Below are positions 1 through 8,930 of a stretch of DNA of 22,041 nucleotides, in pieces. The stretch comes from Plantago elongata. Taxonomy: Eukaryota > Streptophyta > Magnoliopsida > Lamiales > Plantaginaceae. Position numbers and translations under genes: made by a program. Within the stretch, counting starts at the first letter, position 1. Each line of letters starts with the position of its first letter. The notes under the pieces were generated by a model. That model did no database searches. It saw nothing but the letters and a program-made list of their open reading frames with translations, and was not told where the DNA came from. The stretch lies in NCBI GenBank assembly GCA_036897095.1, contig JAYMSP010002885.1:1-22041 (forward strand), in the 5' to 3' direction.

Positions 1-118
1 TCTTCTCCCAGTCATCAAGCACACCGATCTCTTTTTCGGAGAGGCCGTCGAGAGAAGCAACGACGTCTTCTTCGTTTTTTCTCATCTCCGCGAGAGCGCG
101 GGCGGCGGAGGTGGCCGG
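1..118 (-). pseudogene. MAPR/cytochrome-b5-like heme/steroid-binding protein, C-terminal exon fragment
   Basis: Read on the minus strand from about 112 to the window edge, one frame gives ARALAEMRKNEEDVVASLDG followed by LSEKEIGVLDDWEK. This is the helical end of the cytochrome-b5-like domain in small plant membrane-associated progesterone-binding proteins (MAPR3 type), where the family has a KNEEDV...SL.GL.EKEI..L.DWE pattern. These proteins bind heme or steroid-like ligands and are associated with membranes. The heme-pocket half is not upstream: the sequence before ARAL (positions 113-230) is Ser/His/Pro-rich in other frames and does not resemble the family. A possible acceptor AG lies at 131-132 but gives an unrelated start. 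The gene continues left of the window, so it may be a normal last exon with its other exons further right, or a captured fragment. Family call good, status uncertain. Confidence 0.55.
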
Positions 119-445
119 CGGCAATGGTGCCTGCGGTGGTGGTGGAAGGCGGTAAGTGGTGGTGGAAAAAGTGAGACGAAGAAGATGATGCAGAAGGAGT
201 GAATGGTGAATTGGCTAAGGCCATGTTTGGATTGCATACAAATGAATAGTGAATTAAGCTCGTCAACGAAAAAACGGATTTATGGACCTGGATGTAATTG
301 TTGATCTGAGTGGACTCATCTGCAACATATGCATCCTGTAGGGGGATGTATGTAATTATCCCAATTATCAAATATGGAAATAAGACAACAAATTTGAAAC
401 ATCCTAAAACATAACGTGACATCCAATTCGGTACACACAGAGAGA

Positions 446-956
446 GTATTTGGCTTCCCACTTTATAATGTGTTACTCAAGTTGTGTTAGACTATGTTCT
501 CTTCAACTGAGATTTTTCGAACTGAATTGAATTGTAGTATAAAATATAATAAAATAGAGTTAAACTGAACTTGGCTGAACTAAACTAGACTGATTTGAAT
601 GAATTTTCTGTTGAAGAGAACATAACCTCATTACACGTACGTCAACTTCAAAACTTAAATATCTTATTTAAACTCTTTCGAAATTACAATTCAGCATTAA
701 ATATTAAATGTAAAAGATAACTCTAGTTTAGTTACTATTTATTAACTATAAATTTCGAATGATTTTGAGTTTTAAGTGAATTGTTAAACACCTTCTATTC
801 GAATTACTATGTAGATTATATAGTAACTTATCGGTATTGAAAAAAAATTCCCATATATATCATACAATATGATAATGTGAACCTACGTAAATTAGGCTAT
901 TTTTCCTTGTGGAGTTTTGAGGTTCGGAAAGAAGGGTGAGCTGGGATACGTAAGTT
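446..956. repeat. Dispersed repeat, copy A (pairs with 10056-10504)
   Basis: Several blocks match copy B in the same order: TTCCCACTNTANAATGTG near 454, CTATTTATTAACT near 737, a shared AAATTTCGA stretch, GAATTACTATGTAG near 800, and a TGGAGTT..GAGGTT..GGGTGAGCTGG block near 911. Copy A carries a 132-bp MITE (493-624) that is missing from B, and lacks the Tourist-like MITE present in B. The copies are diverged, so the duplication is old. No coding capacity is seen, and the edges are estimated by eye. Confidence 0.55.
493..624. mobile_element. MITE, 132 bp, 15-bp perfect terminal inverted repeats
   Basis: The left end TATGTTCTCTTCAAC (493-507) is repeated exactly as its reverse complement at 610-624. 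The interior is AT-rich with no ORF. If the outer TA is a target duplication, it fits a Tc1/mariner-type non-autonomous element; a longer duplication is not evident. The related repeat copy at 10056-10504 lacks this insert at the matching position, which supports a real insertion. The interior resembles, in inverse orientation, the degenerate element near 9877-10018. Confidence 0.7.
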
Positions 957-1628
957 ACTTTTATTCTTTAATTACCCAAGGAATGAGAAGTTCCCAAATC
1001 CCCAATAATATTTTGATAAGAACACATAAAATCAACTTTGTGTTCATCTATCTCCCCCATTAGTAAAATCTGTATAAAGTTGCTTTATATAGAAGTCAGA
1101 ACGTGTTACGATAAAAAGTCCATGTTGTAACAAAATTGGGAGCCGATTGGTAGAACCGTGACTGACACGACCCTCCGAAATTCTTTTAACATTCAAAATA
1201 TACCCATCTTTAATTGTCACCTCACAAACGAAATAAAATTACATTTAACTATCCAATACTAGTGTGGCACTATACTATTCTGAGACATTTTGTTGGTTTA
1301 TTTTAGTAAGAGAATTTTTATATGGTTGATGACATCCATAATCTCTAACCATGTGAAAATTTCAAAGTAGTATGGTCAATATACATTCTGCGGTGCATCA
1401 CCACACACTCACAAGATAAGTGAACCAATGAATAGTCAGTAAACTTCCAATTTAAAAATAACCAGGTGAGTTCAGGGGCGAAATCTTAAATTGTATCAAG
1501 GACGTGCTTAAATTTAACAAACTAACAAATAATAAAATGATTAATTTAAAAAATAATTGAGCTTTGTGAATTTCTTGTTTGGTGTCAAGTCTAAATTCAA
1601 TGTTGCGAATTACTTTGTTTTATTTTAT
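957..1628. other. AT-rich intergenic DNA, no recognised gene
   Basis: I see no open frame with protein character on either strand and no repeat structure beyond homopolymer runs. Confidence 0.5.
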
Positions 1629-1631
1629 CTA

Positions 1632-1747
1632 GGGTCTTTTTGTCATACCGCTGAAGCGGCTCTTTTCCCACTCAAATCAAACATTTTATAAAAAAAAATT
1701 AAATTTTAACTGAAAAAGACCATTTAAATTTTATCTTAATCAGTCCC
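1632..1747. mobile_element. Tourist-like MITE, copy 1 (116 bp)
   Basis: The element begins GGGTCTTTTTGTCATACCGC and ends with AATCAGTCCC, so its ends are short imperfect inverted repeats starting GGG. It is flanked by identical CTA trinucleotides (1629-1631 and 1748-1750). A second copy lies at 10258-10374, matching across the full length, including the CCCACTCAAATC core. The 3-bp duplication and GGG ends suggest the Tourist/PIF-Harbinger group; no transposase is present. Confidence 0.65.
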
Positions 1748-1860
1748 CTAAGTGGCCAACGGAACAGTGAAATAGTTGCATTTTGTAGTTTGTGGGCATG
1801 TGGACTTATCACTGGCCATTTTCATGATTAAATTGATAAGAATCTATGATACTCTCTATG

Positions 1861-1868
1861 TATAAATA
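1861..1868 (+). promoter_or_regulatory. TATA box for the small ORF at 1915
   Basis: TATAAATA lies 47 bp before the ATG at 1915. The spacing leaves room for a transcription start about 30 bp downstream and a short A-rich leader. The presence of a box next to a decayed ORF suggests this was once a transcribed gene. Confidence 0.4.
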
Positions 1869-1914
1869 TTTACTCAGTCAACACATCTCAAATTAGTCGC
1901 TTCAAGTTTTAGAA

Positions 1915-2291
1915 ATGAATTCTCAACTGCCACCGATCCTCAAACAACCTGCACAGGAAGAATTGCCTGAGCTAGAGCTAGCGGCACAAATGGGAGATCA
2001 ACCGCCTGTATTGGCTGAAGCATTTGTGGTGGCACAACTGCATGTGATCGGAGATGATCAAAATATGCACTATTGTTGTCGTTAAAGAAGCGGCATAATA
2101 ACAATCCCTTATTGGCCGAACCACTTGTGGCAGCACAACCGCCTGTAATCGGAGGTGATGAGCGTGCATTATTATTACCATTCAAGAAGTGGAGAATATT
2201 TAATGATCCAGTATTTGGTGAAAAATTTGTGGCCAGAGCCGGATCTGAACATGTGCAAGGAGGCCCTTCGCACAAGGCCCAACTTGTTTGA
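1915..2291 (+). pseudogene. Small repeat-containing gene, frameshifted; family not recognised
   Basis: An ATG at 1915 opens 56 codons (MNSQLPPILKQPAQEELPEL...) ending in TAA at 2083-2085. From 2073 a second frame continues with related protein sequence to a stop at 2289-2291, so one indel between about 2045 and 2082 would join the two. The joined product carries two copies of a motif, PVLAEAFVVAQLHVIGDD and PLLAEPLVAAQPPVIGGDE. A basic-aromatic tail follows (LPFKKWRIFNDPVFGEKF). Further decayed motif copies lie at 2881-3013. A TATA box precedes the ATG. I do not recognise the family. It may be a lineage-specific gene or part of an unknown transposon. Broken by frameshift as read. Confidence 0.45.
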
Positions 2292-2880
2292 GGCCCATTT
2301 TATATATATATATATATACAAATGTCAACTAGTATTTTGTTTAAATTAGTTTGTTTGTTATAGTTGTTAAATACATATACATACTTTTGGATAATTCATG
2401 TTTCTATAAAGTTCAATTAGTTACTATGTGATAATTTCAACACGTTAAATGATGATCGTTTCTTTATTAATTTGAAACAAATAAATCATATACAAATCTT
2501 TACATTTTGTGTCAAACATAAACTCACATAAGTTATTTATATTTAGTGAAGTAAAATTAGTTATTTATTTAAATATTTTCTTTCTTTTTGCAATTAAAAA
2601 ATTTCTTCTGTTTACAATATAAATTCATTATTAAGTTAAGTTAAAATATGCATATAGTACAAGAATGATTAAACTGCAAGGTATAATAATACAAATGTTA
2701 ACACGACATTACACACAATCCATACAAACCGCATCTATTTTATGTTTTAATTTCTACTTTATTTTTAATTTTGATTTATTGTTCTAAGGTGTAACTTTTT
2801 ATATTTAGAAGATCTTTACTAAATTTATATTATGGAATTATGATATTAAAAAATTTGCAAATGGCCCCTAAAAATTTAAG
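2292..2880. other. AT-rich spacer with a (TA)n run
   Basis: A TATATATA microsatellite occupies about 2301-2317. The rest is A/T-rich with no ORF of protein character; it may be an intron of the decayed gene on either side, but no convincing splice pair was found. Confidence 0.4.
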
Positions 2881-3013
2881 CCGACTCTGTTTGTGGCGGC
2901 ATAACCATCCGCGACCAATGAACCGACCAATGCGTTAGCACTCGGTGATAACCGATATTGGCTGAAGAACTTGTGACAGCACAACCGCCCACAACGCAAT
3001 AGTACCAGATTAC
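2881..3013 (+). pseudogene. Decayed extra copies of the LAE.LV.AQPP motif
   Basis: One frame near 2955 reads ILAEELVTAQPPTTQ then a stop. Near 2888 another reads LFVAA-stop-PSATNE. Both match the repeated motif of the ORFs at 1915-2291 at DNA level (TATTGGCTGAAG..CTTGTG..AGCACAACCGCC). They suggest the original gene had four or five motif copies, or that the unit was duplicated in tandem before decay. Confidence 0.4.
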
Positions 3014-3050
3014 TTTCTTAACCACCTAATGAGCAATAATGAGCAGTGTT

Positions 3051-3154
3051 TCTTTAAATTTTTTCACATCAAGAAGCATTGCAGTGAGTATGTATCAGTG
3101 CATCTTTAAATTTTTTCACATCAAGAAGCATTGTAGTGAGTATGTATTAGTGTC
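3051..3154 (+). repeat. 52-bp tandem duplication
   Basis: Two head-to-tail copies (3051-3102 and 3103-3154) begin TCTTTAAATTTTTTCACATC and share AAGAAGCATTGYAGTGAGTATGTAT, differing at only a few positions. The length is not a multiple of three, so any reading frame across it shifts. It looks like a recent local slippage duplication. Confidence 0.85.
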
Positions 3155-3237
3155 TGTTAGTTTTTCAGATTATATTAATCGTGCATTAAAGGACAAGTTT
3201 TACTATACTGTTCTTTACAATTTTGAAATTTTCACAG

Positions 3238-3380
3238 GCCCATTGTTCGAAGAGTCAAAGGAGAGTGACATGTATATGAACAAGGAAAATTTGCTAATTA
3301 ACAGTGAAAACAGGTTTAATGTTGAAATTCCGAGTTTGAAGCAATTGGAAGCGTTAATAAAACAACTTCAGCGTCATTGA
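3238..3380 (+). CDS. Possible terminal exon of an unknown protein
   Basis: After a pyrimidine-rich tract and acceptor (TTTTCACAG at 3229-3237), an open stretch encodes GPLFEESKESDMYMNKENLL, continuing through FNVEIPSLKQLEALIKQLQRH to a TGA at 3378-3380. The acidic, Lys/Glu-rich composition and leucine-spaced end look like real protein, possibly a short coiled coil. The same frame stays open back to an ATG at 3039, but that part crosses the tandem duplication and looks non-coding. It could be the last exon of the decayed gene at 1915, though no donor was found to prove it. Function unknown. Confidence 0.3.
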
Positions 3381-4076
3381 ATGTAATTTTCCTAAATTGT
3401 GAAATATGGAATCCCAGATAAAAGCGAATGACATACTCATATGGTCGTTATTGTGTTAGCACCGGATTTCGAAAGTTCATTAAAGATCATCGTATTATAG
3501 TGGGTGACACCGTCCTACTATATATACTGAGTTTCGAAAGCTCAACAAGAGGAAGGTATAAAATTTTGATCTGAGTTCGAAAGACATCAGAATGACTAAT
3601 GCAAGCTCAACAAGAAAAAGTCTATGTGTTAATCTGACTATTTAGCAAAGATAGGAGATTAAGTTAGAAGTCTTAAGACAATTTTACACTTATACTGTTT
3701 TTTATAGTAAGTACAGATAATCTTGGTTTTATAATTGGAAATCTAACTGATGAAAATAGATAAAGAGGTGCAAAAGAAGTTTTTGGAAATTGGTTGTTGT
3801 CATGGAATATTGAATTTGTTTTATTCGTAGGATGTCAATGACTCTTGTGAATTTGGACTCAATTTGTTGTGAAGATAATAATAATACTTGATTATAAATC
3901 TTGAAATTTCATTAATTTTGGCATGCCATGCTTTTGAAGATTGATCGGTTTGGCATCATTTTAAATCTTTTTCGGTTGTTCCTTTACAATTCCAAAAGAA
4001 CATTCATACACTAATTCGATACAAGAGTGTGTATAGTCAATATGATATCAAAACATATTAAGTAAAGATACAAAAC
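3381..4076. other. Intergenic, no recognised gene
   Basis: A short phrase AGCTCAACAAGARRAA recurs near 3539 and 3604, and TTTCGAAAG recurs nearby. Otherwise I see nothing supportable here. Confidence 0.4.
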
Positions 4077-4280
4077 TTAGGAAAGAAAGGATTGGGTTTG
4101 GTGTATTGAAAGGCCTGCGTCAGCTTCGTTTAATGCAGGCGCATCGTTTGTTCCATCTTTAGTTACTTCTGCAACATGGCCTTTCTGCTTCAAGCATTGC
4201 ACCATAAGTAACTTGTCTTGAGGAGAAGATCTTGCCATCACACGAATGTTACCAACCATTTACGGTCTTTCTTCAGGGGT
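4077..4280 (-). pseudogene. Autoinhibited Ca2+-ATPase (ACA type) fragment
   Basis: The minus-strand frame reads TPEERP-stop-MVGNIRVMARSSPQDKLLMVQ, then CLKQKGHVAEV, then TKDGTNDAPALNEADAGLS, and ends at an unrelated stop. This is the hinge and Mg2+-binding part of a plant type-IIB P-type Ca2+ pump, closest in wording to the intronless ACA12/13 group. Such pumps export cytosolic Ca2+ across plasma or internal membranes. About 65 residues remain of a roughly 1000-residue enzyme. The family motif TGDGTNDAPAL is changed to TKDGTNDAPAL, an in-frame stop sits just upstream, and homology stops abruptly after GLS. It has no phosphorylation domain or membrane segments and cannot work. It is a captured or relic fragment. 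Confidence 0.85.
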
Positions 4281-4948
4281 GATGATGTGTCAAATCAGAG
4301 TTTTATATTTATTTATATTTATGACAGAGTCAAATTTAGATACTAAATTAAACTGTAGTATAATGAAAATAATCAGAGGTCAGTCTCTAAGAACTTAACC
4401 AGTTGTATTGTGGAGGTTATTTTTATAAATGAAAAGTTGTTTCACTTTGATGGGACGCCGAAAATGAAAAAGTATTTCATTATTAATGGAACAAAAGGAA
4501 GTTGTTAATAGAGTTATAATTAGTATTATCGATTATTAGTATGGGCATTTAAACCTAATGTATTGGACTTGTATATTATATTCTTATGGGTCAAATACCT
4601 TCCAATTATCAATTTTTATACCAGTTTTAGTAATTAAAAAAAAAATTTAAGCTTCAAGCAACATGGGAATTTGATAAAGTTCAAAATTATTTATTTACCA
4701 TATTCATATGTACAATATAAATTATTTTTTATATTTAGTAAGCGCTGTAATGCGCTATCGCTCTCATTCGTTTTTTAAAAGTCGTAAAATTTATAGCGAT
4801 TGGAGTATAGTCAAAGTGGTCACTATTTGTAGAGTATAAAAAAAAAAATCAATATAACTTTTATATTTTTATGTTATGTATTTTATGAATTATGAAGAAA
4901 ATAAAGTAAAAATGAAATAAACAAGTGAAAAGATAAAAGCATGGACAT
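4281..4948. other. AT-rich intergenic DNA, no recognised gene
   Basis: Homopolymer-rich sequence without protein-like frames. It ends at the TTA target duplication of the element starting at 4952. Confidence 0.4.
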
Positions 4949-4960
4949 TTAGACTATTCA

Positions 4961-5070
4961 CAATGGGTCATCGGGATGACCGTGAATAGTAGCGGTCATT
5001 GGCGATGACCACTCTAATGACCACTGCAGTCGAAAATCATGTCCAATGGGTCATCCGGACGACCATGAAT
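4961..5070 (+). repeat. Subterminal direct repeats of the Harbinger element
   Basis: CAATGGGTCATC begins two 27-bp copies at 4961-4987 and 5044-5070, each ending TGAAT, with three mismatches. Between them GATGACC and GGTCAT words recur in both orientations. Repeated words near an end are typical of DNA-transposon protein-binding regions; binding is inferred. Confidence 0.65.
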
Positions 5071-5343
5071 ATTGTTTTTCTTTTTTTATATATATATTTT
5101 TTAACAAGTTTAACAGATTCTAAGAGTGGTTGGAAGTTGAAATTAATCAAATTGCATCTTTAAAACAAGTTTTAGAATTTATTAAGATGGAATCAGACGG
5201 TTACAACAACAACAAGAACAACATCTAAGAACAAGAACATTACAATCCTAATACATGATTGAAAGTGAAAACAAACAACAAGTTACAATATTGAAAACCT
5301 AGACGAACTTAAATGAACGCACAGAACAATAAACTAGAACGAA

Positions 5344-6074
5344 TCAAAGGCCGAACTCGTCCTTGAGGCTCTGGAGGATACCCATCTCCATTGGTGTTAA
5401 TGATGGTTTCTCGCTTAGCCAAATCACCATTTCATATTTCTTGAAGTTAGTTTGCTCATGGTTGCTCGAAGCTAGTGTTCTCACGTCCTCAGACTTCCTT
5501 AAATCCTCTATCGCTCAACTTGGAATCCTGTTTTGCTCAATAAGAAGTCGGTTCTGCTCAAACTGTCTCCCTTCTTCCATTCCCAGTCGTTCCATCTCAA
5601 GCCTCTTCTCCTCAATTGTGTTCATTCCTTGGAATGATTGAGACAAAGTTTCCATGGCGGAACCTCCACTAGTCCCTCCTTGCTTTTGAAAGGCCTTCGC
5701 CTTATCACGACCCATAGGCCTCTTCGATATATAGTTTCACTTCCATCATCACTCTGCTCGAAACCCCTTTTAGTACTGCTCCCACCACCACTTTCCTCAA
5801 CATCAACAGGTTCGCCTTCATTACCTTCACCTCCAAAACTTGGTTGCACTCTGTAAGTCGGCGTGCTAGAGAAGCTTGAGAAATTCATTTGAGATTGCCA
5901 CTATGGATAGTCTCTCATCTCGTGCCTACAATGTTCAAGATTGAACTTGTTATTGTGCCTCTGTTTGTATAGATTTTTTGCCTGACGGATAACATCATCC
6001 TCATTTTGACCACTTTTACCACCAATTTCACCATTCGCATCGTCCTAGGCTGAGAAAAAGTGGTTGACCTCTTC
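5344..6074 (-). pseudogene. Myb/SANT-like Harbinger accessory protein, C-terminal half
   Basis: Downstream half of the accessory ORF. It starts within the conserved EEVNHFFSA block, then NEDDVIRQAKNLYKQRHNNK and NLEHCRHEMRDYP, matching the RW.KI..EVN...L....F...HCW..LRD.PKW pattern of plant proteins often mis-annotated as 'glutathione S-transferase T3-like' or 'NAM-associated'. An acidic Ser/Gly linker follows, then KRPMGRDKAKAF and a Glu-rich coiled coil (about 5520-5650). The frame ends at TGA 5344-5346. In the PIF/Harbinger group such Myb-like proteins act with the transposase, helping it enter the nucleus or bind DNA. In-frame stops lie at 6045-6047, 5901-5903 and 5515-5517, and a frameshift lies between 5715 and about 5750, so it is dead. 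Confidence 0.8.
6070..6074. repeat. Target-site duplication TCTTC (left)
   Basis: TCTTC directly precedes the TG start of the solo LTR and is repeated at 8926-8930 after its CA end. Five base pairs is the duplication length produced by LTR-retrotransposon integrase. Confidence 0.9.
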
Positions 6075-8925
6075 TGTAAGAGCCGTGAAAATTCGGTACG
6101 TATCAAAAATTTATTCAAAAATTTATTTTATTATTTCAAAATTAAACCGTAAATATTGAGGTAATTTTAGAAATTCAATGTCGCACGAAAACGCTCGAAA
6201 ATTATTAACGGGTAATAAAATAAAAATATTTATTTTAATTTTTGTACGGCTTAAGTTCGACTTGAATATCGCTCGGGAATCGATTTCGTAATTTTTCGGA
6301 ATTTATTTACGAGACGTTCGGGATCCAGAAGACGCCAGGTGTATATAGTAGTATAAAGACCAAAATGCCCTTAAAAATTGGTCTTCATCTTCTTCCCCCA
6401 AACCCCATTCACCCGTCCCACCCTCATTCGTTTCTCCTCTTTCCCACCTTTGGCCCCCGGTTTCCCCCTCAAACTCGCCTCCTCCGCGCCCAAATCCGCC
6501 ATTCCGTGCCAAGACCGGCCACCCCGTGCCAAGATCCGTCTTCCCCGTGCCCAACCCGTGCCAAACCGCCCCTCCCGCTCCGGTTTCCTCCCCCGAGCCG
6601 CCACCACCGGACCGAGACATGCGTGAGGCCGCATGGCACGTGGCGGAGGACGCATGTCCGCCGCGTGTGGCCCTCTCCACGCGCCACACTGCCATCCTCC
6701 CTCTCTATATATCGACTTCCCCATTCCCCTTCCACTCACACCACCAAAAGACAAATTAGCCGCCCGTTGTGCTTCGGTTCGGTTTCCTCCCTTCCCCCTC
6801 TACTCTCGTCTGTTTCTTCGCGCCACCGCCGCCGCCACCTCTCACCGAATTCCACCTTCAACAGTTCCGGTTAGTCTCGTTCGCAAAGTAATTTAATTAA
6901 CGGGGGTTGGGCAAGTTGTTGCACTGCAATTCTGTATATGGGTGATGGTTAGGCAGATTTGATTTGCGTAGTACTTGTACCTTCTGCGGTTAAGATAGTG
7001 TTATTGCCTTGTATTCTCTTTAGGCTATTTTTCGAGAATTTTAATGGATAACGATTGTAAGCTGAAGATTGGATTTGAAGGTGTCATAATGTGTAGTCAA
7101 GTATGTAAAAGGTTGATACAGTAGTTTTTACTTCTGTTAATGATACCATGGTGCTAAATTGATAACTGGAATAAATTACAGCATACTGCAGTTGAGTAGT
7201 GAAACATGTGCACTAATGGTAGCTAAACTAGATGACATTTGAGTTGGAGGCTGTTGTTGGCTTGTGGTGTGAAATTGGATAAATTTGCGAAGTTAGAAAG
7301 ATGGTTAGCGTAATGCAGAATGGTCAGGGGAATGTTAGGTTGATGAAGATTATAAGTCCATTAATATGGTTAGAAGGCAGGGTACTTGTAGTATAAGCAA
7401 TTGGTTGCGATACTATAGTTGAGAATAATAATGGTGTTATACGGAAAAATGTATAGGGTAGTGCAAGAATATGCGCATGATAAATGTAAGGGTATGCACA
7501 TCCAATAACGAAGTGAAACATGCTATGTGTGCTTGTAGGAGACGTCGTAATGTGGAATGAAACAAGTGAGGTTGGCAGTTGTATATGAAGTAAATAACCG
7601 GAAATAAACGCGGTGTAAAGTTAAATAGGGTAAGTGATTGATGTATATCAAACGCATAAGTAAGATACTTAAATAAGCGTTGAATCGAGAATTAAAAACT
7701 CGTTTATTACGTGGCTAGGTAATTTAGGATTAAATGAATACAACTAAAAGACTACGTGATCACATGCCTAGCTAATTTGGTTTATTATGAGAGTTGGGGG
7801 TAGAATTTCGGGATTTATTTAATTAACTTAGCGTCGACATTGAGAATGTTTTGTCTGTTTATCAGGAGACGCTGAGCTATCTAATTTACAAGACCTTGAA
7901 GGTGAGTGATGACGTGCTTCGGCATCAAGCCCTGGGAAAAGTTAAATTGTCATCTTTCCTCGTTTTAAATTTCCATATTCATTCTGCGTCCTAAGCTAAC
8001 TGTGGGAAATCACCTCATTTATGCATCGCTATCCTGACTAACCCGATCGGATACTAATTGCGAATATTTGACTACTATTGAGTCTAGTGAAACTGAAATT
8101 TTGCACGTGTCTTGCTCCTAACTTGTTATCTTACTGTCATTGTTCTCTCGTGAAAGTGCATTTGATCGTGTCATGTTATCTTGCATGAACTACATTGCAT
8201 GAAAGTGATTTTTGAAAAGCAACCCCACACCACTTGTTTTCTAAATATAAAATGGGGAAACCGCATTGGTCGACACTGTCGACATCGTGTTATTGAAGCT
8301 GGGGTATGTACCTTGCAGCGAATGTCGCTGGCTGATGTCACCCGCAGCGTTAAGTGTTCAGGCTCGTGTTTAATTGTGGACTATTCAAACGGTCCTTTTT
8401 ATGGGTTGTGGTGGGTTGCTGCCCACCAGTTAAGCAATACCGGAGATCGCGTCTCCCTCTATTTGACCAGTACCTGATCAGTTTGGTCTAAGCCCAAGAC
8501 AATGACTGCGTTTCAGTATTGTAGATCTGGCACCTTCATTTGCTAAGATAGCGAAGTGATTTCTTGATTCCGGTTTACCCTGTGTTTTAAAAGTGATTGA
8601 TTAAATATGACGTGGTGTTTTGTTGTACCGTTTATGTTCACATTCGCATTTCATGAATGCTTGATTATCCTCACTGAGTCGTATGACTGACCCTCTCTCG
8701 TTTTCATAATATTTTCTCAAGACACGAGCACAAGGAAGGGTCTGGGTAGATCATCTGACAGTTCGAGTGTAGATTTTGTGCTACTACCATGTATTAAGAC
8801 GTGGGTCTCTTTATTTTATCGAATTATAAAATTATATTCGGGTTTGTAATAAATAGTACTTGATATATCGAAGTATTTGGAAGTCGGCATACTCCTTGAC
8901 GTCCGGACTAGGACGAGGCCTTACA
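6075..8925. mobile_element. Solo LTR of an LTR retrotransposon (2851 bp)
   Basis: The insert starts TGTAAG and ends CTTACA, a perfect 6-bp inverted pair of the TG...CA type, and is flanked by identical TCTTC. No gag, protease, reverse transcriptase, RNase H or integrase sequence is visible, and the left-end sequence does not recur near the right end. It is therefore one LTR, the usual product of recombination between the two LTRs of a full element. A GC- and C-rich block (about 6410-6860) contains a TATA-like CTATATAT at 6705-6712, a likely promoter. The length and TGTAAG start recall plant Ty3/Gypsy chromovirus LTRs, but I cannot assign a lineage. Orientation is undetermined: the TATA suggests plus. 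ORFs inside it are low-complexity artefacts. Confidence 0.85.
6705..6712 (+). promoter_or_regulatory. TATA-like box in the solo LTR
   Basis: CTATATAT sits at the downstream part of a C-rich promoter-like block and is followed about 30 bp later by the CACACCACC region. LTRs carry their own RNA polymerase II promoter, so this is a plausible retained start site. It could drive plus-strand transcripts through the LTR and into the right half of the Harbinger element, antisense to the Myb-like ORF. Confidence 0.35.
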
Positions 8926-8930
8926 TCTTC
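8926..8930. repeat. Target-site duplication TCTTC (right)
   Basis: Second copy of the 5-bp duplication, immediately after the terminal CA of the LTR. Confidence 0.9.

Noticed and set aside
6365..6874. 169-codon proline-rich ORF on the plus strand, with overlapping ORFs on both strands
   Set aside because: Lies in the C-rich block of the solo LTR; open frames in all phases reflect composition, not coding.
7324..7521. 65-codon ORF and others inside 7300-8480
   Set aside because: Inside the solo LTR, with no gag or pol resemblance.
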